Shown: positions 57,695-64,000 of the stretch, one piece after another
How the letters are laid out: each line of letters opens with the position of its first letter
How positions within the stretch are numbered: position 1 is the first letter of the stretch
Assembly (NCBI GenBank): GCA_025617745.1
Contig: CM046873.1
Span: forward strand, 26,673,410 to 26,737,409
Reading direction: 5' to 3'
DNA length: 64,000 nucleotides
Source: Heliocidaris erythrogramma
Taxonomy: Eukaryota; Echinodermata; Echinoidea; Camarodonta; Echinometridae
The notes under the pieces: generated by a model
Database searches by the model: none
What the model was told of the DNA's origin: nothing
What the model saw: only the letters and a program-made list of their open reading frames with translations
Translations under genes and position numbers: made by a program

Positions 57695-58164
57695 CATCCC
57701 TATGTGCTTCCAAAGGGGTTTTGCTATTACTACCCTCGCTTAAGATCCTGCACCTGTCATCAATGCATGCAGTGCATTTCAAGGAATAAATCCTGCCAGG
57801 TACCCATGTACCACATCCTGGGTAAAGAGAGATAAATATAGGTAAAGCGTCTTGCCTACAAACATAATCACCAGGCAGAGATTCAAACTCTCAACATTTG
57901 AGTGAGAGTCGAGTGAAAGAACCGCTCTCCCACGATGCTCCAAAAGGCAGTTTTGGACTGACGGGACTTTTGCATAATAAACTATTGAACAGCTTCCAGA
58001 TAACTACATGTCCATGTACCCAAATGGAGGAAATCTTTTCAGAATACACTCTATTCTACCCCGGATCTATTATAAATAGCTCTCTGATCTGTGGTACATG
58101 TATGCCATGCTTCACACAGTCACAAATTGGGTGGTGTCCCAACAGTGGCCAGTGACTTTATATA

Positions 58165-58322
58165 CAGTGGAACCTCGCTATAACAAACTCCTTGGGACTA
58201 AGGAAATTACGTCTTTTTATCAAAACCTTGTTATATAAGGGCCAAAAAACAATAGAATACAAATAATTGAGACCGGCAAAATTACCTTGTTAAAACAGTG
58301 TTCTTTATAACGAGGTTGCACT
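58165..58322. mobile_element. Tigger/pogo-like MITE (2)
   Basis: CAGTGGAACCTCGCTATAAC at the left pairs with TTATAACGAGGTTGCACTG at the right (few mismatches). The left flank ends in TA. The CAGTGGAACCTC end is typical of pogo/Tigger elements. Non-coding. Confidence 0.8.
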
Positions 58323-58484
58323 GGAATATATATATATATATATATACATATACATACATATACATATACATACACATATTTTACTAAAGGGTACATTAGG
58401 TCGACACCTAACAATGCGGTTTATTCCGTCATAATAGCGACCCCTACATTGGGTAGACAGTTGGTACATTAGGTCGACAGTTGA

Positions 58485-58817
<333 letters not shown>

Positions 58818-59101
58818 TGACAAAGTCCTCTGCAGCCATGATCCAGTAAATTGCCTAAAAACAACCACCCTGGCAAAATGAAAACGTTTTTTACCTAAAG
58901 AGAAGTTTGAGTTCTGGGAAAGTTGAAAAATATTTTGTCAGCTTTCTCATTCCTTTTTATGTCAGTTTGGAAGAACATCAAAATAGAAATGTCCCGTGGA
59001 AAAGATGGCTCTTCAAATGCCCTGATATTCGAGATACGACGAGAAATAGCTAAAGTGTTCGGACCAAACATTCATACCACATGTGTGTGCAGTCCCATAT
59101 T

Positions 59102-60390
59102 CAGAGCTGCCAACCATTCCGTTTTTGACAGAATTATTACCACTTTTTAACCAATATTACGGCATTCCGTTTTTTCTTCATGAAATACGTTTTTTGGTTT
59201 TTTTAAAGTGTTTTCTGTGTACTAGTATACGAAAATACAGTGTTGTCTATGACTTCCGGGTTTGAGCTATCGATACACGTAATGTTACAGTCCCACCGAC
59301 GAAACCGACCCCAAACTGACCGATGGTACGTACATGTACAGTATATCATTGAAATAACGCATGTTTCGATCGCTCTTCCCTCGTGTGACTGGGTCGTGTG
59401 ACTGCGAAAACATGTTTTATTCGCATGCAGCGGTGCCCATGTAGCGTGCGACCCATGCAAAACGCATGTAAGCACAGCACCGATCTCTATATGTGGGACG
59501 ATGTATTACCGCTTGCTGAACTGCGCACAGGCTTTGACACGATCGTGGATTTAACGGAATTATTTCGCGAAACTGGAGAGGATTTGATCAAAATTAGTAG
59601 AAAACGGTCACAGAAGTTTAAAGAGGAGTACAAACAACGATTTCCTGTCATAAAGCCAAGCACAAAAGGCGTTGAATTTGCATTTTGCATGTGTAAGTTC
59701 TCATTTATAATATTAGATTTTCAACAACAAAAAAGAAGAAAAAAAATGAAATCCAAAATCTAAAGGGGGTTAGTAAAGCATTTTTATCAAAACTAGTACG
59801 GTGTAGCAGGTCATGCAATATTCCTGACACTTGTATAATTTTCCTTCTAGTTCTATTACACGTACATGTATATGTTTTTGAAACTTTCTAGTTCTATTAC
59901 ATGTACATTTATGTTTTTGAAAATCAACCTTGGACTCTGTCTCTGGAGTTGGAGATGCTGATTTAATAATGGCCTCTAATGGCCCTCCATAGTGCTATTT
60001 TCTCAGTTTTAAGGGGACGTTGCCCCCTTGAGACTCCCATCAGGGCGCTGCCCCTGAACCCCCCCCCCCCCCCCCACCGCGGCCCCCTGGACCCCCGGCC
60101 ATATTTGTCCCTCTTTTTCGATTTCAAATGTTGGCAAGTAATGAAGTAGGCCTAGGCCTAGGCCTAGGCCTATGAATATGATCCAAGTAATGCGTGACTG
60201 TGAGCACACATCAAACTCAAAGGGGAAAATGTGACAAGACATTTCAGCATAAGAAATGAGCATTTCTGCAATGGAAGTATGTCGCGCGAGGTTTTAAGTT
60301 TTGTTTGAAGGTATTCCTTTTTTTTGCTGTAAATTCCTTTTTTTGGCCATCATGATTCCTTTTTTTGGTTGCACAAGGTTGGCAGCTCTG
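59102..60390. mobile_element. hAT-like element, deleted, with 6-bp target duplication
   Basis: Perfect 14-bp terminal inverted repeat CAGAGCTGCCAACC (59102-59115) and GGTTGGCAGCTCTG (60377-60390), with CATATT on both sides. CAGRG starts are typical of hAT elements. ATTCCTTTTTTTGG-like and ATTCCGTTTTTTC-like repeats occur just inside both ends. It contains one exon-like ORF (59398-59692) and no transposase core. It interrupts an older dispersed repeat in a BTBD10 intron. Confidence 0.85.
59398..59692 (+). pseudogene. First exon of a hAT-type transposase with Cys-finger start
   Basis: 98 codons then a GTAAGT donor (59693). The C-terminal part reads SRKRSQKFKEEYKQRFPVIK then PSTKGVEFAFCMC. A basic stretch, an aromatic/FP motif and AFCxxC at the end match the N-terminal zinc-finger segment of hAT-related and other domesticated transposon proteins (FCxxC then a later HxxxH, here lost). 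The rest of the gene is missing from this 1.3-kb element. It lies in a BTBD10 intron on the same strand, so aberrant splicing into host transcripts is possible. Confidence 0.6.
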
Positions 60391-60676
60391 CATATTGCTA
60401 TTTCTGGTTATCACAATATTTCAAGAACAGCTTGAGCCATCAACTGGATTTAGGTGCAGGCATATAGGAGTTTAGTCGCATTCATCTTGTTTAAAGTTTA
60501 ATAAAGCAATATTCCAAAGAAATACAGTTAACAAGATTGGAAATGGCATCACCTGAAAAAGCGGATGTTGCCCTTGAAACCCTAGGGTGTTTGCTGCCCC
60601 TGAATCCCTTATTGTTCTTTCTCTCTTTTTTGTCATTCTCTGTGTCATACCTTACTTTGATCTCTTCCTTAACCAG

Positions 60677-60797
60677 GACTTCTACAAAGTTGGCTGCATC
60701 CGTTGTCCCCCCAGTGTGTCTATTCAAGATCTGAGAGAGGCGTGTGACTATCTCCTTATACCTTTTACAGAGGATACCATTAAGTGCAAAAATTTAC
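60677..60797 (+). CDS. BTBD10: BTBD10/KCTD20-like gene, third domain exon
   Basis: Acceptor TCCTTAACCAG and donor GTAAGT. 121 nt, phase 0 in and phase 1 out. Encodes DFYKVGCIRCPPSVSIQDLR, then EACDYLLIPFTEDTIKCKNL. The human counterpart is [40 protein letters not shown]. It completes the BTB fold and enters the following helical region. Confidence 0.95.
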
Positions 60798-61097
60798 GTA
60801 AGTATTCACCGAATCTACCTCATAGTGGGTAGGAAGGGCTGGAGTGAGAAACTCAAATATTTGGTTGATTGGTTGGTTGGTTGGTTTTCCAAGCACTTGT
60901 AAAGGAGACCAATCTCTTGATAAAAATAATACAACTAGAATGTTTAAAAGATCCATCTAAAACACTTTATCCAGCACTGTATTGTATGAGTGTTGAGGAC
61001 TATGAAGAAATTGTAGGATACCATAAAAACACTGTGCTCAGAACCCAAGTCTGTGTACATGTGTGCATGTACAAAGCATCAAGCAGAGTGTTAATAT

Positions 61098-61192
61098 ACA
61101 AATAATGAATGTTTATGAGTGCAATGGATTATTTCATCTTTCACCGAATGAAATATTCTGTCCATTGCACGAATGAAAAAACATTCATTATT
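61098..61192. mobile_element. Small fold-back repeat
   Basis: AATAATGAATGTTTATGAGTGCAATGGA-type left arm pairs with TCCATTGCACGAATG and AACATTCATTATT at the right. About 95 bp, with arms of about 30 bp. It directly precedes the element at 61197-61534 and may be its subterminal part. Confidence 0.65.
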
Positions 61193-61196
61193 TGTT

Positions 61197-61534
61197 TTAT
61201 ATGACACCTAAAAATAGCTATCCTTCTGGCTCCTCATTTGACATTTTATGAATTAAGAAACAAGAGTGAAGGGACTTACATTTTGTTGCTGAGCGCGCGG
61301 CCGCGGTGGTCCGTCAATGTACTTGATAGTCACATGCGCGCTGCAAAGGCATGTCGTTTTTGCTTATGTAGACGTGTTGGTGGTCGCGAGTGCAATGGAC
61401 AATTTCGTATGGATCCAAACTTGCACGGTGAATGGATCAAATTTGCACGATTGATGACGTAATTGTTAAATGGGACAAATGATCAACATCAAACAACCAA
61501 TCAAATGGCAAGGATCTAATTAGGTGTCATATAA
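61197..61534. mobile_element. MITE with TTATATGACACCTAA ends
   Basis: Perfect 15-bp inverted repeat TTATATGACACCTAA (61197-61211) and TTAGGTGTCATATAA (61520-61534). The interior has a GC-rich patch and repeats GAGTGCAATGGA from the adjacent fold-back. Non-coding. Confidence 0.8.
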
Positions 61535-62063
61535 TAGTATTTATTTAACCCCTTGTCAACGGGAACTGGGTCTTCCCTGTATTAAGCCTATGGGCATGAG
61601 AGAATCCAGTAAGCAACAGGTTGAACTTACAAATTCTCTCTACAGAAGTTATAGTTGAAGCATATGTTTTGAATATAATATAAAGTCATCGAACCCAAAA
61701 CATTCAGAACAATTTATTTTTTTGAGGTGACTGTTCCCCTTTGAAGCGCATTAAATGTTGTCTCATGTTGTTCTTGTGTTAAAAAGATATATGTATGAGA
61801 TCTTTTGGTATTCCATTCATGATTTCCGGTAACCCTTCCACTTTGACGGCTGCCCGTGAATAGCACAGTCCTTCATAGGGTTATACACATAATATGTACG
61901 CGTTTTAGTATGTCAGCAGTGAAGTGTAAACAGAGTACATCCCGACTAACAGCAATTACAGTACTGCAAACAGCTGGCAGATAGATACTCAAAATGCAGC
62001 TACATGTACCGGTATATGTACATTACCAGATTCGTTTAACTCCTTGTCCATGTTTTGTTTCAG

Positions 62064-62161
62064 GATGCCTACTACATGAGATTTCAAATGACGGTGCCAG
62101 ACAAGAGTTTGAGAAGCATTTGGAAGCAGCATTGCTACCTGAGATGGTCAGCTGTGCCCAG
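62064..62161 (+). CDS. BTBD10: BTBD10/KCTD20-like gene, fourth domain exon
   Basis: Acceptor TTTTGTTTCAG and donor GTAGGT. 98 nt, phase 1 in and phase 0 out. Encodes CLLHEISNDGARQEFEKHLE, then AALLPEMVSCAQ. Human: [32 protein letters not shown]. The HE(I/L)SNDGA motif is strongly conserved across the family. Confidence 0.95.
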
Positions 62162-62365
62162 GTAGGTAGTAAGATTTTACCTCTTACTGTACCAAGGGGT
62201 TTAGCTCCTTTAAAATTTTACCAAAATGTGATCAATGCTTGCTTTTCAAATGTCTGCACCTACACTGTAGTTTAATGAAATAATTCTAGAGTCACCCGGT
62301 TTTTAATAAAAGTCATCAATCCACTATAGCACACTCTGTGTTTGTGTTTTCTTGTGTATGTTTAG

Positions 62366-62590
<225 letters not shown>

Positions 62591-62669
62591 TAAAGCTCCT
62601 TTGATTCTTTGACAAGCAGAACATGTTGAGAAGTTTGTTGTTTAAAACAGGATGAAAGCTAAAAGTTGA

Positions 62670-63000
62670 GTTCTGGTCATGAGATTGAATTTTGAAAGAA
62701 ACTGTCTCAAAGCAATTGGGAAAGGTTGATTATATAGAATTGCTGTATGCTGTAAGGTTTTGGAAGCAGAAAAATGATAAGAAATTGACTCAATCCTGCT
62801 GAGAGTCACATGCACTGCACACAGAAATGTGTATATGGGACTACACACAAATATTCAGTCCAAACATTTCAGCTGTTTCTTGTCATATTTTGATTGTGAG
62901 GGTATTTGAAGAGCAATCCTTTTCAGGGGACATTTCTACTATGGTAATCTTCCAAACTAACATAAAATGAATGAGAAAGCTCACAAATTTATTTTTTTTC
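62670..63000. repeat. Dispersed intronic repeat, inverted relative to 56110-56400
   Basis: CTGTCTCAAAGCAATTGGGA and AAGAAATTGACTCAA-type segments at 62700-62800, plus AATGAGAAAGCTCACAAATT (62969-62988), are reverse complements of TCCCCAATTGCTTTGAGACA, CCAATTCTTATCATTTT and AATTTGTGAGCTTTCTCATG near 56110-56390. About 290 bp with moderate divergence. Confidence 0.8.
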
Positions 63001-63405
63001 CCCAGAGGTCAACCTTCCCATTAAGAAGATTGATGTTGTTAGCAACCATTTCATGTATCAAGTTATGTATGTAGAAAGAGTGCGAGAATAACAGCTCTCA
63101 TCTAGGAGACCATGTCAAATGAAAGATACTGAAATTTTAATTGAGTAAATGGGAAGAGATGAAGTTGTAGAGGGTAATAAAGACAAACAGACCATACCGT
63201 CGCAACTTCTGTGCCACCATGCTTATGATAAAATATCATAATTGAGCTTTCAGGGTTCAGATTCAGTTTTAATGTTTTGTTTAATTGTAAGATTGAACAT
63301 AAAATAACTTCTTTTCACTCTGTACAAGTTCTTTTGTACAGTACCTGTTTTTGTTTCAGAAAAATAAAATCTTGGTCCAAGCATATGCATGTACAAGTTC
63401 ATCTC
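63001..63405. other. BTBD10 intron, AT-rich, no exon seen
   Basis: No further exon of the BTBD10 family could be recognised before the next element. Confidence 0.5.
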
Positions 63406-63409
63406 TTAA

Positions 63410-63852
63410 AGACCTCAGCCTGACCCAAAACAACCATATATTGACGTAAAGCTTAGTAAACAAAGAATATAATTACCCTGGGTATTCATAAATTTTCGTC
63501 TCCGTTTATCCATAAAAAATAAAAAAGATAATTTTTTTGGTCCGCCCCCTCCCTATGGCGTAACAACAGAGAAAACTGTAGGGGGTCGCTAGACGTGTGA
63601 CGACATGTCATGTATACAGCTCCGAGTGCGTCTACACGATATGTCGTCATCAAATTTTCACCCCCCGCAAAGTAGCGTTCCTCAGAGACGGGGCCCTCGT
63701 CAGAAAAACCACCGGGCTCAACATTTGGGACGCTGTTACTCATTCCACAGGAAACGGAATCTCATGAAGTTGGTTTCAATTTGTTCAGAAAATATATAGC
63801 TCCCCGTGGATGAATAAAGGGTATATTTCAAAATTCGGTCAGGCTGAGGTCT
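63410..63852. mobile_element. TTAA-flanked element with 16-bp inverted repeat
   Basis: Perfect inverted repeat AGACCTCAGCCTGACC (63410-63425) and GGTCAGGCTGAGGTCT (63837-63852), flanked by TTAA on both sides (63406-63409, 63853-63856). The AGACCT start and TTAA flanks match the 24895-25761 element. A minus-strand 85-codon frame (63743-63486, MSNSVPNVEPGGFSDEGPVS start) is open but of unknown meaning. Confidence 0.88.
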
Positions 63853-63856
63853 TTAA

Positions 63857-64000
63857 ATTCTTTGATGGGTTTGGCCATCCACAGCAGAGAAAGGGGTTAA
63901 TAACCTTCAAAAGCTTCCAAATCTTCAAAAGGCATAATGGGTTAGACAATGTTAAATGTTGGCAGATCTATTTTTTCCTTAAGTACTCTTCAAATGTTAG
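63857..64000. other. End of window, intronic
   Basis: AT-rich, nothing recognised. Confidence 0.5.

Overview
This is eukaryotic, AT-rich, intron-rich and extremely repeat-rich DNA. The best guess is a marine invertebrate deuterostome, most likely an echinoderm such as a sea urchin. Support comes from a Death-NACHT NLR-type gene with a 2A-like peptide, many ACATGT and AGGCCT runs, TTAGGG-type telomeric motifs, Penelope-like and CR1-like retroelements and many short inverted-repeat transposons. The species call is inference. No bacterial features are present.

Two host genes can be modelled. (1) A minus-strand NLR-type gene, about 15.3 to 3.8 kb. Four exons join with matching phases: a Ser-rich N-terminal exon (start codon at 15317), a short exon encoding a 2A-like motif (GDVESNPGP), a Death-domain exon and a NACHT exon. 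Translation would give a roughly 250-residue Ser-rich product separated from a Death-NACHT product. LRR exons, if any, lie outside the window. (2) A plus-strand BTBD10/KCTD20 orthologue, from about 49.8 kb past the right edge. Seven coding exons join in phase; the last visible one ends just before the conserved C-terminal third.

Layout: 0-3.2 kb homopolymers and a 190-bp satellite; 3.8-15.3 kb NLR gene, its introns holding a broken CR1-like LINE and two inverted-repeat elements filled with tandem repeats; 16.1-17 kb a triplicated 285-bp unit; 17.4-20 kb a Penelope-like element (RT plus GIY-YIG) with a hammerhead ribozyme motif downstream of its ORF; 21.5-34.4 kb a nest of transposons, in which a 12-kb inverted-repeat element with a TTA target duplication interrupts an older element and itself contains many insertions; 34.8-49 kb LINE relics, MITEs and fold-back elements, two of which carry telomeric repeats at the hairpin tip; 49.8-64 kb BTBD10 with introns rich in Tigger-like, hAT-like and TTAA-type elements.

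Functionally, the window shows an innate-immunity receptor gene and a conserved BTB-domain gene in a field of nested mobile elements. Several unrelated short elements share one plan: terminal inverted repeats, an internal tandem array and a GACGGAC- or GCG-rich run near one end. All splice sites and gene models are by eye and have not been checked against transcripts.
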